Shown here in pieces: positions 43,903-53,947 of a stretch of 64,000 nucleotides of DNA. Numbering within the stretch: the first letter of the stretch is position 1; each line of letters begins with the position of its first letter. The DNA comes from Saccharopolyspora ipomoeae (GTDB taxonomy: Bacteria > Actinomycetota > Actinomycetes > Mycobacteriales > Pseudonocardiaceae). Under the pieces are notes generated by a model that saw nothing but the letters and a program-made list of their open reading frames with translations, was not told where the DNA came from and did no database searches. The DNA is taken from positions 248,001 to 312,000 of the forward strand of contig NZ_JASAOF010000002.1 of the NCBI RefSeq assembly GCF_029952525.1, given 5' to 3'. The translations under genes were made by a program, and so were the position numbers.

Positions 43903-44163
43903 GTCGTGTGAGTCTCGCAGCCGCCGCGGGCTGCGCGAGACCGATTCGGCCGAACCCGGGCACCACTGGATGGCGGAGCGTCGCCCCCCGGGGCACGACG
44001 AGCAGCCTCACGAGTTTCGTCCGGATCCAACCGGTTTCGGAGGCGTGGATCGACGTGTTCGCGACAGCGCGGCTGCGGGAACAAGCCACCAGCGGGCACC
44101 GGCAGGAGGTGGCGGCTTAGGATCCGGCGCGCTGGTCGCAGCCGATGACGAGGTGGTCCTGGC

Positions 44164-44928
44164 ATGAGGGTTCCGAGCCTGCTCGGTGTGTTCGCCCATC
44201 CCGATGACGAGTCGTTGTCGGCCGGAGGTGTGCTGGCGCGCCACGCCGAAGCCGGGGCGCGCACCGGCGTGGTGACCGCGACCTGGGTCGAGGACACCAC
44301 GCGTGCCGCCGAACTCGGCGAGGCACTGCGGGTGCTGGGTGCGGGCAAACCGCGCCTGCTCGGCTACGCCGACGCGCGCGTGCCCGAATCCGCCCCGGGG
44401 TGCGCCCGGTTGCTGGACGCGCCGCTGGAGGAGGCGGTGGCCCGCCTGGTGGGGCAGCTGCGGGAGTTCCGGCCGGAGGTGGTCATCACCCACGACGCCT
44501 GCGGCGGCATCTCCGGGCACCCCGACCACGTGCAGACCCACCGGATCACGATGCTGGCCGTGCACGCCGCCGCCCTCGAACAGCTCTACCCCGAGACCGG
44601 GGAGCCGTGGTCTCCGGAGGCGTTGTACTCGGTGACGCACCCGCGTTCGGCGCTGGCACCGATCCGCGATCTGGTCGGGGAGCGCAAAGCGGTGCACGCG
44701 GTGCCCGATGAGCAGGTGAGCGTCTCGGTGGACATCGCCGCGTGGTTGGGGGTCAAGACCGCGGCGGTGCTGGCGCATCGCAGCGAGGTGCAGCGCGGCG
44801 CGCTGCCCGCCCAGCTCGGCGGTCTGGACCCGGAGGCGCGCCGGGCGCTGTTCGGCACCGAGCACTTCCTGCGCCACCCCCTCGGGCACCTGCCGGCGGG
44901 TGCGGATGAGCCGATCGCGCGCGGCTAG
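44164..44928 (+). CDS. PIG-L family deacetylase
   Basis: 254 residues, ATG at 44164. Zinc motif [19 protein letters not shown] at the N-terminus and the third ligand in [18 protein letters not shown]. The family removes acetyl groups from N-acetylglucosamine-type sugars; MshB (mycothiol) and Mca are relatives, and others act in antibiotic pathways. The sequence is not close enough to MshB for a firm call. The stop shares a CTAG with the convergent pentapeptide gene. Confidence 0.9.
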   Translation: MRVPSLLGVFAHPDDESLSAGGVLARHAEAGARTGVVTATWVEDTTRAAELGEALRVLGAGKPRLLGYADARVPESAPGCARLLDAPLEEAVARLVGQLREFRPEVVITHDACGGISGHPDHVQTHRITMLAVHAAALEQLYPETGEPWSPEALYSVTHPRSALAPIRDLVGERKAVHAVPDEQVSVSVDIAAWLGVKTAAVLAHRSEVQRGALPAQLGGLDPEARRALFGTEHFLRHPLGHLPAGADEPIARG

Positions 44929-45713
44929 CCGGATTCCCAGTGCCGCGGGTGTTGCAGGCCGGGCAGGCGGGTGGAGGTGTCGCCGCGGGCGGCGGCGATC
45001 TGCGGGCGGGTCACGAACAGCGCCCCGGTCAGGTCGGCTCCGCGCAGGTCGGTGTCGCGCAGATCCGCGCCCAACAGGTCCGCTCGCCGGAGATCGGCGT
45101 CGCGGAGGTCGGCGGCGATGAGCAGCGCACCGCGCAGGTGGGCTCCGCGCAGATCCGCCCGGCTCAGGCGGCGCCCCATCAGGTCGGCGCCGCGATGCTC
45201 CGGCCCGGGGCGGGAGCGCACGAGGGTGCTGGCGCGGGCCAGCAGGTCCCCGGTGCGGGCGCGTTCGGCGTCGAGGTCCAGGGCCAGCAGGCTCGCGGCG
45301 TCCTGCTCGGTCAGGCTGGTGAGCTCGGTGTGGCGGGTGCGCAGATCTGCGTGCAGGGGCGCGGTTTCGGGGCGGTCGAGGGCGTCGGTGAGGTAGTGCA
45401 GCAGTTCGTGCAGCCCGCGCATCACCGGGAACGCCGCGAACATCGGTTCCCGGGACCGCGGTTCCTGCCGCCACGAGACCCCGCCGAAGGTGTGCTGCGA
45501 GAGGTGCTGGCCGGCGCCGAAGCAGTCGAACACCGTGCACCCCGCGTAGCCTTCGTCGCGCAGGCGTTCGTGGATGCCGCAGGAGAAGTCCGCCAGCAAG
45601 TTCCCGCAGGCGGTCCCGGCGGGTTTGTCGACGGCGAAATCGGCGGAGGCCGTGAACGGCAGCGCCGCGCAGCACAACCCGAAGCACCGCGAGCACTCGG
45701 CATGCAATTCCAC
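44925..45713 (-). CDS. Cys-rich pentapeptide repeat protein
   Basis: 262 residues from GTG at 45713 with GAGGGGA about ten bases upstream. The N-terminal third has many Cys and His ([47 protein letters not shown]), suggesting a metal centre. The C-terminal part (about 175-235) is a right-handed beta-helix of A(D/N)LxG repeats: [20 protein letters not shown] then [19 protein letters not shown]. Pentapeptide proteins of the Qnr type mimic DNA; here the role is unknown. It matches a widespread actinobacterial group with this N-terminal domain. Confidence 0.85.
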   Translation of the reverse strand: MELHAECSRCFGLCCAALPFTASADFAVDKPAGTACGNLLADFSCGIHERLRDEGYAGCTVFDCFGAGQHLSQHTFGGVSWRQEPRSREPMFAAFPVMRGLHELLHYLTDALDRPETAPLHADLRTRHTELTSLTEQDAASLLALDLDAERARTGDLLARASTLVRSRPGPEHRGADLMGRRLSRADLRGAHLRGALLIAADLRDADLRRADLLGADLRDTDLRGADLTGALFVTRPQIAAARGDTSTRLPGLQHPRHWESG

Positions 45714-45778
45714 ACCCGGGATTGTCCCCTCACCTGCGGTGATCAGACCCGGCGGGGCCGTTGGTACGGTCACTGATC

Positions 45779-46927
45779 GTGAGTGAGCAGCCGCAGCGGG
45801 CCGAGGACAACACCGAGGGGATCTGCCGGTTCCCCGGATGCGACCGGGAGGTGGAACGACCCTCCGGGCCCGGGCGCCCGCCCGAGTACTGCGATCTGCC
45901 CGAGCACACCCGCTGGCGGGCGTGGAAGCAGCGCCAGCGCCTCCAAGCGGTGGCCGAGCAGGCCCCGGCCGCCGCGCCGCAGGGCTCCAGCGAGTTCGAC
46001 TCGGCGCGGATGCGCGCCGAGGAACTGCTGCGCCAGTACCGGTTGCTGTCCGAGCAGCTGGGCCGCAACCTGCGCGCCGGGCTGGAAGAACTGGCCACAC
46101 TGGCCGATCCGTCGGCCGCCGAGGCCCAGATCCAGGCCGCCCAGGCCGAGGCCGCGCACCGCATCGCCCAGGCCGAGCAGGCTCTGGCCACCGCCCAGCA
46201 GCAGCGGCGCGAGGCCGAGCAGGCCCGCCAGTCCGCCGAGGAGGCCGCGGAAGACGCCGTGGCCACCGCCGAGAACGCCACCCGCGAGGCCGACACCGCC
46301 CGCGCCCAAGCAGACCAGGCCCGCGAGGACGCCACCCGGGCTCGGCGGGAGGCCGAGCAGGAGGTGGAATCAGCCCGCAACGAGGCCGAGGTCGCCGCCG
46401 CCGCGGCCCGCCGGGAAGCCGACGGGCTGGTCGCCCGGGCCCGCGAGGACGCCGACGAGCAGATCGCCGCCGCCCACGGCGACCTGGAAAAAGCGCGCGC
46501 CGAGGCGGCCGCGCAGGTCCAGGCCGCCCAGCAGCAGGCGCGCCGCGAGGTCGCCGAGGCCGACTCGCGCCGTTCGGAGGCCGCTGAGCGCGCAGCCCGC
46601 GCTGAGGCCTCCGCCGAGACCGCGCGCGATCAGCTCACCGAACTGCGCCAGGCCGCGCAGGACTCCCGAGCCGAGATCGAGCGCCAGCGCGCCGAACTCG
46701 CCCAGCTGCGCGAGCAGCAGGCCGCAGAGCTCCAGCGGGTGCGGGAGGAGGCGGCCGAGCGCCTGGCGGCCGAACGCCGAGCGGGCGCCGACCGGCTGGC
46801 CGCCGCGCAGCAGGCCGCGGAGCAGGACCGGTCCCGCGCTGAGCGCGCCGAAGCGCAGATCGACGCGCTCACCGAACAACTGCGCACCCGAACCGGTTCC
46901 GAGTCCACCCGCGACAACGACGCCTAG
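45779..46927 (+). CDS. Long coiled-coil protein with N-terminal zinc-finger-like motif
   Basis: 382 residues from GTG at 45779; an earlier GTG is possible. N-terminus [13 protein letters not shown] then [20 protein letters not shown] forms a C-x4-C/C-x5-H motif. Residues about 70-380 are an almost continuous coiled coil rich in A, E, Q and R ([20 protein letters not shown] and similar). Such KfrA/SMC-like proteins are common near mobile or segregation genes in actinobacteria; none is adjacent. Ala/Glu heptads make a DNA- or cell-structure role plausible, unproven. Its stop shares CTAG with the convergent acetyltransferase gene. Confidence 0.8.
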   Translation: MSEQPQRAEDNTEGICRFPGCDREVERPSGPGRPPEYCDLPEHTRWRAWKQRQRLQAVAEQAPAAAPQGSSEFDSARMRAEELLRQYRLLSEQLGRNLRAGLEELATLADPSAAEAQIQAAQAEAAHRIAQAEQALATAQQQRREAEQARQSAEEAAEDAVATAENATREADTARAQADQAREDATRARREAEQEVESARNEAEVAAAAARREADGLVARAREDADEQIAAAHGDLEKARAEAAAQVQAAQQQARREVAEADSRRSEAAERAARAEASAETARDQLTELRQAAQDSRAEIERQRAELAQLREQQAAELQRVREEAAERLAAERRAGADRLAAAQQAAEQDRSRAERAEAQIDALTEQLRTRTGSESTRDNDA

Positions 46928-47469
46928 TCGGGGCGGGTGAGCCGCCAGACGACTTCGACGCCGGCCTTGGCCGGGGTGTGGGCGAAGCGCGGTGGGTGGT
47001 ACTGGTCGACGCAGGTGAACCCGAGGCGCTCGGGGATGGCGCGGCTGGCGGTGTTGGCCGCGTCGTGCCAGATCTCCACCCGGCTGATGCCCGGCAGCGC
47101 GAACGCCTGCTCGGTCAGGGCTCCGGCGGCGGTGGTGACCAGGCCCCGCCCGGTGTGGTCGGGGTGCAACCAGTAGCCGATCTCCAGGCCGCCGTCGCCG
47201 ATGCGTCCTTCCAGCGAGATCGCGCCTGCGACCACCTGATCGCGGGTGATGAGGTAGGTGAAGGCCGTGCCGGCCTGCCAGTGGCCGGTGGCCTCGTCGA
47301 TGAAGGCCTCGGCGGCGCTGAGCGGGTAGTCGCCCGCGGCCCACGGCATCCAGGGCCGCAGGTGGTGCAGGGATTCGGTGACGGCGCGGTGCAGCGCGGC
47401 GGTGTCGGCCTGTCCCGGGCGGTGCAGCACCGCCCGGGACAGTGCGATGCGTTCGGCGGGGCGGCTCAT
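46924..47469 (-). CDS. GNAT acetyltransferase (RimJ/RimL-like)
   Basis: 181 residues from ATG at 47469. RimJ/RimL pattern: ALHRAVTESLHHLRPWMPWA near the N-terminus, EIGYWLHPDHTGRGLVTTAA (acetyl-CoA binding with the QRGxG-like HTGRG) and IEIWHDAANTASRAIPERLGF as IWHDAANTASRAIPERLGF. It acetylates the N-terminus of ribosomal proteins or small amines; substrate unknown. Overlaps the coiled-coil gene by four bases. Confidence 0.88.
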   Translation of the reverse strand: MSRPAERIALSRAVLHRPGQADTAALHRAVTESLHHLRPWMPWAAGDYPLSAAEAFIDEATGHWQAGTAFTYLITRDQVVAGAISLEGRIGDGGLEIGYWLHPDHTGRGLVTTAAGALTEQAFALPGISRVEIWHDAANTASRAIPERLGFTCVDQYHPPRFAHTPAKAGVEVVWRLTRPD

Positions 47470-47532
47470 GCACCGATGCTGGCGGGCCGCCCGGGACGCG
47501 GCAACAGGATTTTTCCGGCCCTGCACGAGCGA

Positions 47533-47563
47533 AAGCCGGGGGCGATGATCACGCCCCCGGCTT
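47533..47563. terminator. Hairpin terminator after mdh
   Basis: AAGCCGGGGGCG pairs with CGCCCCCGGCTT around seven bases, 20 bases after the mdh stop on the - strand. Confidence 0.8.
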
Positions 47564-47582
47564 CGAGCTCACGATCGCCAGG

Positions 47583-48620
<1,038 letters not shown>

Positions 48621-48729
48621 CTATCCCCAGCGCCGCCGGGCTGTGGGACACCGGTCGCGGATCACAGCCGCGGCGCGGCGGGACCGATTCAGCACGGGTA
48701 ATGCGCACCACAACTGGGGTGCCCCGGGG

Positions 48730-49509
48730 TCAGCGCATGCGGCGCCCGCCACCGGCGTAGAGGGTTTGGCCGGTGAGCCAGCGGGCTTGGTGGGAGGCCA
48801 GGAACGCGGCGATGTCGGCGATGTCGTCGGGGTGCCCGAGGCGGCCCAGGGGACTGGTCTCGGCCAGGCGGGCGGCGTCGTCGCGGTGCAGCCACCCGGT
48901 GCGCACCGCGCCGCAGGCGATGATGTTGACGGTGATGCCGGTGGGCCCGAACTCCTGGGCGGCCGAGCGCGACAGCGATTCCAGGGCGTGGGCGGCCGCG
49001 GCGCGCGAGACCTGCCCGGGCGCGCCGTCGGAGACGTCGGTGCTGAGGGTGATGATGCGCCCCCACTCGCCGCGCCGTGCCCGGTGGCGGCGGTGGTGTT
49101 CGGCGATGAGCAGCGCCGGTGCGCGGGTGCCGCGCTCGTGGTGGGCGTCGATGCCGGTGGCGGTGAGCTCCTCGGCGCCGCGGGCGCGGGTGAAGGTGTC
49201 GAGCCGGGAGGGGGCGGTGTTGAGCACGAGGATCTCCACCGGCCCCAACCGTGCCTCGGCGGTGTCGTAGACCTGCTGGGGCGCGTGCGGGTCGGTGAGG
49301 TCCACGGCCAGGGCTTCGGCGGTGTGGCCGTCGGCGCGCAGCGCGGGGGTGAGGTGGTCGTCGGCGCCGGGTTCGGTGATCAGCAGCGGCCGCACCTGCT
49401 GGCGGGCCAGGGCGCGGGCGATGGCCGCGGAGATGCCCAGGGCGGTGTCGCATCCGGTGATGACGGCGACGCGGTCGCGCAGTCGCGGATCGATCATGCC
49501 GTTGATCAT
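48730..49509 (-). CDS. SDR-fold protein with non-canonical active site
   Basis: 259 residues, ATG at 49509 (ATG at 49497 also possible). Rossmann fold with VAVITGCDTALGISAAIARA in place of TGxxxGIG, VEILVLNTAPSR in place of NNAG, IITLSTDVSDGAPGQVSRAA where a normal SDR has YAASK: the catalytic Tyr is Arg and the Lys is Ala. The later VNIIACGAVRTGWLHR and SPLGRLGHPDDIADIAAFLA and GQTLYAGGG are ordinary. It can bind a nucleotide but is unlikely to reduce a ketone. Divergent from a MarR gene, with a tandem repeat in between. Confidence 0.85.
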   Translation of the reverse strand: MINGMIDPRLRDRVAVITGCDTALGISAAIARALARQQVRPLLITEPGADDHLTPALRADGHTAEALAVDLTDPHAPQQVYDTAEARLGPVEILVLNTAPSRLDTFTRARGAEELTATGIDAHHERGTRAPALLIAEHHRRHRARRGEWGRIITLSTDVSDGAPGQVSRAAAAHALESLSRSAAQEFGPTGITVNIIACGAVRTGWLHRDDAARLAETSPLGRLGHPDDIADIAAFLASHQARWLTGQTLYAGGGRRMR

Positions 49510-49518
49510 GCCGTGCCC

Positions 49519-49583
49519 GGTTCGCGGGCCGGGTTCGCGGGCCGGGTTCGCGGGCCGGGTTCGCGGGTGGGGTTCGCGGGTGG
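49519..49583. repeat. Five tandem 13-base repeats
   Basis: Three exact copies of GGTTCGCGGGCCG (49519-49557) followed by two of GGTTCGCGGGTGG (49558-49583). It lies in the 113-base gap between the divergent SDR and MarR genes, so copy number could change promoter spacing. Confidence 0.9.
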
Positions 49584-49622
49584 GGGCACTCGGCTGGCGC
49601 GATGGCTCTAGGCTCTGCGGTC

Positions 49623-50144
49623 ATGGCGCACGGTGAGGACGGGGTCGACCGCATCCAGGCGGCCTGGCAGCGGGAACGCCCGGGCATGCCGGTTGCCTCG
49701 ATCGGGATCATCACCCGGATCTGGCGCATCGCGAAACTCCTCGAGGACGAACGCCGCCGCACCGACGCGCGCATCGGCCTGGACGCCGCCACCCGCGACC
49801 TGCTCTCCACGCTGCGCCGCGCCGGACCCCCGTACCGGTTGGGCGCCGGGGAGATCGCCCGCCAGTCGCTGGTCAGCGCCGGCGCGATCTCCCAGCGGGT
49901 GGCTCGCGCCGAGCAGCGGGGCCTGGTGCGCCGCCTGCGCGGCGGCACCGACGGACGCAGCGTGCAGGTCGAGCTCACCGAGACCGGGCACCACCTCATC
50001 GAGGACCGGGTCGACGACCTGCTGCGCCACGAGGAAACCCTCCTGGAATCCCTCGATCCCGGCCAGCGCGAGCAGCTCACCGAGCTGCTGCGGGTGCTGC
50101 TGGGCGACCTCACCGACCGCTTCGGCGCCGAAGACCGCCCCTGA
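49623..50144 (+). CDS. MarR family regulator
   Basis: 173 residues from ATG at 49623. Winged helix: LDAATRDLLSTLRRAGPPYR, EIARQSLVSAGAISQRVARA, and the wing RRLRGGTDGRSVQVELTETG. C-terminal dimer helix with EETLLESLDPGQREQLTEL. Divergent from the SDR-like gene, with the 13-base repeats in the shared promoter region; it may regulate that gene. Confidence 0.88.
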   Translation: MAHGEDGVDRIQAAWQRERPGMPVASIGIITRIWRIAKLLEDERRRTDARIGLDAATRDLLSTLRRAGPPYRLGAGEIARQSLVSAGAISQRVARAEQRGLVRRLRGGTDGRSVQVELTETGHHLIEDRVDDLLRHEETLLESLDPGQREQLTELLRVLLGDLTDRFGAEDRP

Positions 50145-50209
50145 CGACCCGGCCCTGGAACCGCAAAAACCGCTTGTGCGAGGGGATTTGCGGGTGTAGA
50201 GGTCGGTGA

Positions 50210-50950
50210 ATGCTGCACGAGAGCGGAACCGGTGAGGTCGTGGACCTGCACGGCGCGACCGCGACCGCGCGCTGCGTGCCGCTGGCCGGTGCGCCGCGCA
50301 TGGCGCGGCTGATCGCCGCCGACGGCCAGGACGTGTGGGGGTTGCTGCGGGCGCGGCTGCCCGGTTGGAACGTGGTCACCGACCTCGCCGACGGGCAGCG
50401 GCTGATCCGCGCGGGGGCGAGGCTGCGCCGCCACGCCCACACGATGCACCGCGACCTGCGCACCGACCCACCACCCGCCGAGTGGGGGAGTCTGCGGCCG
50501 CCGGAGCCGTTGCGGATCGGCCCGTGCGATCGGGCGGCCGAGGCGCTGGTGCCGGCCTGGCGGGAGGCCTACCCGCCCGGGCATCCCGATCACGTCGCCG
50601 CCGACGATGACGCGGTGCGCGCGGGTCTGCTGCAGCCGTTGCTGTCGGGCCGGGTGCTGGGCCCGCTGCTGGGCCGCAGCGCCCTGGTCACCGACGCGGC
50701 GGGCGCGGTGGTGGCCGGGCTGATCGTCAACGACCGCGCCGGTGAGGCGTGGGTCAGCGACGTCTTCCGCCGCCGCGCACCCGACTACGCCGGTCTGGGC
50801 GGGTTGCTGCTGCGGCGCGCGCTGGCGGGGTTGGCGGGCGAGTACGAGCGGGCGGGGCTGGCGGTGACGGTGGGCAACCCGGCCCAGCGGCTCTACCGAA
50901 GGTTGGGGTTCGCGCTGACCGAGACCACGATGACCTTCACCATCACCTGA
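50210..50950 (+). CDS. GNAT family acetyltransferase
   Basis: 246 residues, ATG at 50210. An N-terminal half (about 1-95) includes HGATATARCVPLAGAPRMAR and may be an incomplete second GNAT domain. The C-terminal half has the acetyl-CoA loop YAGLGGLLLRRALAGLAGEY and the terminal strand TVGNPAQRLYRRLGFALTET. Substrate unknown. It ends 24 bases before the trpS leader region, but the leader promoter indicates separate transcription. Confidence 0.8.
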   Translation: MLHESGTGEVVDLHGATATARCVPLAGAPRMARLIAADGQDVWGLLRARLPGWNVVTDLADGQRLIRAGARLRRHAHTMHRDLRTDPPPAEWGSLRPPEPLRIGPCDRAAEALVPAWREAYPPGHPDHVAADDDAVRAGLLQPLLSGRVLGPLLGRSALVTDAAGAVVAGLIVNDRAGEAWVSDVFRRRAPDYAGLGGLLLRRALAGLAGEYERAGLAVTVGNPAQRLYRRLGFALTETTMTFTIT

Positions 50951-50974
50951 CCCCGGGTGAGGGGCGGGGCGGTT

Positions 50975-51028
50975 ATGCTGGGAGTCGTGATCCGCAGCAG
51001 TCGTCTTTCCTGGTGGCGCTCCAGCTAA
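50975..51028 (+). CDS. trpS leader peptide with tandem Trp codons
   Basis: ATG at 50975 gives MLGVVIRSSRLSWWRSS; a GTG at 50987 would give MIRSSRLSWWRSS and could be the first base of the message, because TATGCT (50974-50979) lies seven bases before it like a -10 box. The two adjacent TGG codons (51011-51016) sit just before the leader stop. This is the sensor of a ribosome-mediated attenuator controlling trpS. Confidence 0.85.
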   Translation: MLGVVIRSSRLSWWRSS

Positions 51029-51098
51029 GGAGCGGCCACCCGCACTGCGGTACTTCCTCAACCACCCCGGGGCCGTTCGACCGACGGCCCTGTTGTTG
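51012..51098 (+). promoter_or_regulatory. Trp attenuator of trpS
   Basis: Region 1 GTGGCGCTCC (51014-51023, overlapping the Trp codons) pairs with region 2 GGAGCGGCCAC (51029-51039) with one bulge. Region 3 GGGGCCGT (51069-51076) can pair with region 4 ACGGCCCT (51084-51091) to form a terminator followed by GTTGTTGT. CGGCC in region 2 can instead pair with GGCCG in region 3, the antiterminator. A ribosome stalled on the Trp codons would block pairing 1-2 and allow read-through when charged tRNA-Trp is scarce. Confidence 0.75.
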
Positions 51099-51159
51099 TG
51101 GTGCGCCTCGTCGCAGGCGCGGGTCCCGGTCGGCGGCCAGACCCCGAAAGGACCCCACG

Positions 51160-52212
51160 ATGACCAGCACTGTCGAGGTGTCCCCGGCCGCGCGCCGCAG
51201 CGCCGAGCTGGAGGACGAGATCACCGCCGATCCCTCCCGGTTCCGGATCCTCACCGGCGACCGCCCGACGGGGCCGCTGCACCTGGGCCACTACTTCGGC
51301 ACCCTGCACAACCGGGTGCGGCTGCAGCGCCGGGGCGTGGAGCTGGGACTGGTGATCGCCGATTACCAGGTCCTCACCGACCGCGACGTCGCCGACGACC
51401 TCGAAACCCACGTGCTGGGCCTGGTCGCCGACTACCTGGCCGCCGGGATCGACCCGGACGAGGCGATGATCTTCACCCACAGCGCGGTGACCGCCCTCAA
51501 CCAGCTGATGCTGCCGTTCCTGAGCCTGGTCACGGTCCCGGAGCTGCAGCGCAACCCCACCGTCAAGGAGGAGATCGGCCACTCCCGCCAGGCCGGGGTG
51601 TCGGGCCTGATGTTCACCTATCCCGCGCACCAGGCCGCCGACATCCTGTTCTGCAAGGCCAACCTGGTGCCGGTGGGCGCCGATCAGCTGCCGCACCTGG
51701 AGGTGACCCGCCTGATCGCGCGGCGCTTCAACGACCGCCACGGGCCGGTGTTCGGCGAACCGGAGGCGCTGCTGAGCTCGGCGCCGCTGCTGCTGGGCAC
51801 CGACGGCACGAAGATGAGCAAGTCCCGCGGCAACGCGATCACGCTGGGCACCACCGCCGAGGAGACCGCCCGGTTGATCCGGGGCGCCAAGACCGACGCG
51901 CACCGCCACATCACCTACGAACCCGGCACCCGCCCGGAGGTGGCCAGTCTGGTGCTGCTGGCCGCGCTGTGCGAGGACCGGGATCCGGGTGAGGTCGCCG
52001 CCGAGGTCGGTTCGGGTGGTGCGGCGGCGCTCAAGGCACGGGTGACCGAGGCCGTCAACGGTGCGTTCGCGCCGTTGCGGGCGCGGCGGGCGGAGCTGGC
52101 CGCCGACCCGGGGTATTTGCGGTCGGTGCTGCGCGCGGGCAACGCCCGCGCCACCGAGCTGGCCGAGGCCACCTTGGCGCAGGTGCGTGAGGTGATGGGC
52201 ACCCGCTACTGA
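51160..52212 (+). CDS. trpS: Tryptophanyl-tRNA synthetase, auxiliary attenuated type
   Basis: 350 residues from ATG at 51160 with GAAAGGA upstream. Class I motifs: TGDRPTGPLHLGHYFGTLHN (HIGH is HLGH) and GTDGTKMSKSRGNAITLG (KMSKS); tryptophan pocket DYQVLTDRD and SGLMFTYPAHQAADILFCKA then VPVGADQLPHLEVTR. A leader peptide with two Trp codons and a terminator control it. Known case: in Streptomyces an auxiliary TrpRS, resistant to indolmycin, is controlled in this way. This gene therefore may be a resistant second copy rather than the housekeeping enzyme. Confidence 0.95.
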   Translation: MTSTVEVSPAARRSAELEDEITADPSRFRILTGDRPTGPLHLGHYFGTLHNRVRLQRRGVELGLVIADYQVLTDRDVADDLETHVLGLVADYLAAGIDPDEAMIFTHSAVTALNQLMLPFLSLVTVPELQRNPTVKEEIGHSRQAGVSGLMFTYPAHQAADILFCKANLVPVGADQLPHLEVTRLIARRFNDRHGPVFGEPEALLSSAPLLLGTDGTKMSKSRGNAITLGTTAEETARLIRGAKTDAHRHITYEPGTRPEVASLVLLAALCEDRDPGEVAAEVGSGGAAALKARVTEAVNGAFAPLRARRAELAADPGYLRSVLRAGNARATELAEATLAQVREVMGTRY

Positions 52213-52775
52213 GCGAGGTAGGTGCGGGCCAGGCCGGTGAGGTGGATCCGGCCGGCGCTGGTGGTGACCAGGCCGAGTTCGCGCAGCCGCCACAGGTCGG
52301 TCTTGGTGCGGGCCACCGGGCGGTTCTGGGCGGTGGCGAGCTCGGCCGGGGTGGGCGCCGGGTGGTCGTGGAGGTGTTCGAGCAGCGCCCGGGTCCAGGG
52401 CCCGCGCGGGGTGCCCGCGTCCAGCCGTGCCAGATCGGTCTGGATCTGGTGGCGCCGGGTCTCGGTGAGCTCGACGGTCTCCGGGGCGGGTGTGGACGAG
52501 CCGAGGTGGGTCAGGCTCAGGCGCCAGGTGCGGCCGGTGTGCCGGGCCAGGGACGTGCGCAGGCCCTGGGCGGAGCGGAATCCGGCGCGGGCGGCGTCGG
52601 TGTCGGTGAGCGCGTCGGGGTCGACCTCGGTGAGCTCGGTGATCTCGATGTCGCCCGCGCTGGTGGTCACGCGGGTGCCGGGGCGGGCGTGCGGGCTGGC
52701 CCAGCGGAAGTAGGTCTCGGTGATGTGCCCGTCGGCGACGCCGCGCGCGATCCTGTCGCTCAACACGACGTCCAC
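52206..52775 (-). CDS. ASCH domain protein with winged-helix tail
   Basis: 189 residues, start at 52775 (GTG). N-terminal ASCH (ASC-1 homology) segment: VLSDRIARGVADGHITETYF, RPGTRVTTSAGDIEITELTE, RTWRLSLTHLG. ASCH domains have an RNA-binding PUA-like fold. The C-terminal part (about 125-189) is a winged helix: RALLEHLHDHPAPTPAELAT then LWRLRELGLVTTSAGRIHLT. The combination suggests nucleic-acid binding and regulation. It overlaps trpS convergently by seven bases. Confidence 0.72.
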   Translation of the reverse strand: MDVVLSDRIARGVADGHITETYFRWASPHARPGTRVTTSAGDIEITELTEVDPDALTDTDAARAGFRSAQGLRTSLARHTGRTWRLSLTHLGSSTPAPETVELTETRRHQIQTDLARLDAGTPRGPWTRALLEHLHDHPAPTPAELATAQNRPVARTKTDLWRLRELGLVTTSAGRIHLTGLARTYLAQ

Positions 52776-52873
52776 GATAGTGGCGCACCCGCAAGCCCCC
52801 GTGCGGGTGCGTGTTGATCACGAAACGAGTTCGTCAACTACCGCAGGTGCACCGGATGGGGGACGATCGGCGC

Positions 52874-53596
52874 ATGCTGCAGGTTTGCCTGAACGGCGCC
52901 CGGTCACCGCGTGAGCACTTCCACCTGCCGGTGCGGCCGGAGGAGCTGGCCAAGGCCGCCGCCGATGCGGTGGCCGCCGGCGCCACCGACGTGCACCTGC
53001 ATCCCAAGAGCGCCGACGGCACCGACACCCTCGACCCGCACGCCGTGGCCGCGGCGCTGCGCGCGGTGCGGGCCGCCGCGCCGGGGGTGGGCGTGGGGGT
53101 GACCACCGGGGCGTGGACGGCGCCGGACACCGACACGCGGGTGCGCTCGATCAAGGCGTGGACGCTGCTGCCCGATCACGCCTCGGTCAACTGGCACGAG
53201 CCCGGTGCCGACGCGGTGGCCGCGGCACTGCTGGAGCGCGGGGTGGGGGTGGAGGCCGGGATCTTCTCCGGCACCGACGCCGATCACCACTTCACGCTCT
53301 CCCCGCACCGCAACCGGGTGCTGCGGGTGCTGGCCGAGGTCACCGACCCGACCGCCGGTGGTGCGGCGGCCACCGCCGAGGCGTTGCTGGCGCGGTTGCA
53401 CCCGGCCTCGGCACCGATCCTGCTGCACGGTGAGGCGGCCGGAGCGTGGCCGGTGCTGCGGGTGGCGGCCCGGCGCGGGTTCTCCACCCGCATCGGTCTG
53501 GAGGACACCCTCGTGCTGCCCGACGGGCAGATCGCCACCGACAACGCCGAACTCGTGGCCGCCGCCGTGCAGCTGCTGGTGGCGGAGGCGCGCTGA
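52874..53596 (+). CDS. BKACE family (DUF849) beta-keto acid cleavage enzyme
   Basis: 240 residues from ATG at 52874. TIM barrel with the zinc motif TDVHLHPKSADGTDTLDP and the conserved GLEDTLVLPDGQIATDNAEL near the end. The N-terminus MLQVCLNGARSPREHFHLPV is typical. BKACE enzymes transfer or cleave beta-keto acids using acetyl-CoA (Kce in lysine fermentation is one). This member is shorter than Kce (about 270-300 residues), substrate unknown. Same strand as, but apart from, the ArsR operon. Confidence 0.85.
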   Translation: MLQVCLNGARSPREHFHLPVRPEELAKAAADAVAAGATDVHLHPKSADGTDTLDPHAVAAALRAVRAAAPGVGVGVTTGAWTAPDTDTRVRSIKAWTLLPDHASVNWHEPGADAVAAALLERGVGVEAGIFSGTDADHHFTLSPHRNRVLRVLAEVTDPTAGGAAATAEALLARLHPASAPILLHGEAAGAWPVLRVAARRGFSTRIGLEDTLVLPDGQIATDNAELVAAAVQLLVAEAR

Positions 53597-53620
53597 CTCG
53601 ACACCATATTCCTGTCGGTC

Positions 53621-53626
53621 TATATT
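53621..53626 (+). promoter_or_regulatory. -10 box of a leaderless arsR transcript
   Basis: TATATT ends seven bases before the GTG start codon of arsR, so transcription would begin at or within a base or two of the start codon. CATATTC (53605-53611) and TATATTC (53621-53627) form a short direct repeat that may be the ArsR site. Confidence 0.6.
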
Positions 53627-53632
53627 CGTGAT

Positions 53633-53947
53633 GTGGCAACTACGTTTGAGGTGCTGGCCGAACCGCGCCGTCGCGACATCCTCGACCTGCTGCGCACCGG
53701 GGAACGCGCCGTCGGTGACCTCGTCGAGGCGCTCCCGCTGAGCCAGCCCACGGTCTCCAAGCACCTCAAGGTGCTGCGCGAAGCCGGTCTGGTGGAGGTC
53801 CGCCAGGACGCCCAGCGCCGCTGGTACCGGCTCCGCCCCGAGCCCCTCGCCGAGATCGAGCAGTGGCTGCGGCCCTACCGGCGGATGTGGGAGCAGCACC
53901 TCGACGCCCTGGAGCACCACCTCGACCAGACGAGGGAGCAGACATGA
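53633..53947 (+). CDS. ArsR family regulator
   Basis: 104 residues, GTG at 53633. Winged helix: TTFEVLAEPRRRDILDLLRT, EALPLSQPTVSKHLKVLREA and wing VRQDAQRRWYRLRPEPLAEI. It belongs to the group without metal-binding Cys that pairs with AHSA1 proteins. It overlaps the SRPBCC gene by four bases. A leaderless promoter precedes it, and it probably represses its own operon. Confidence 0.94.
   Translation: MATTFEVLAEPRRRDILDLLRTGERAVGDLVEALPLSQPTVSKHLKVLREAGLVEVRQDAQRRWYRLRPEPLAEIEQWLRPYRRMWEQHLDALEHHLDQTREQT

Noticed and set aside
49519-49583. Tandem repeats as a CRISPR array
   Set aside because: The 13-base units are adjacent without spacers and no cas gene is near.
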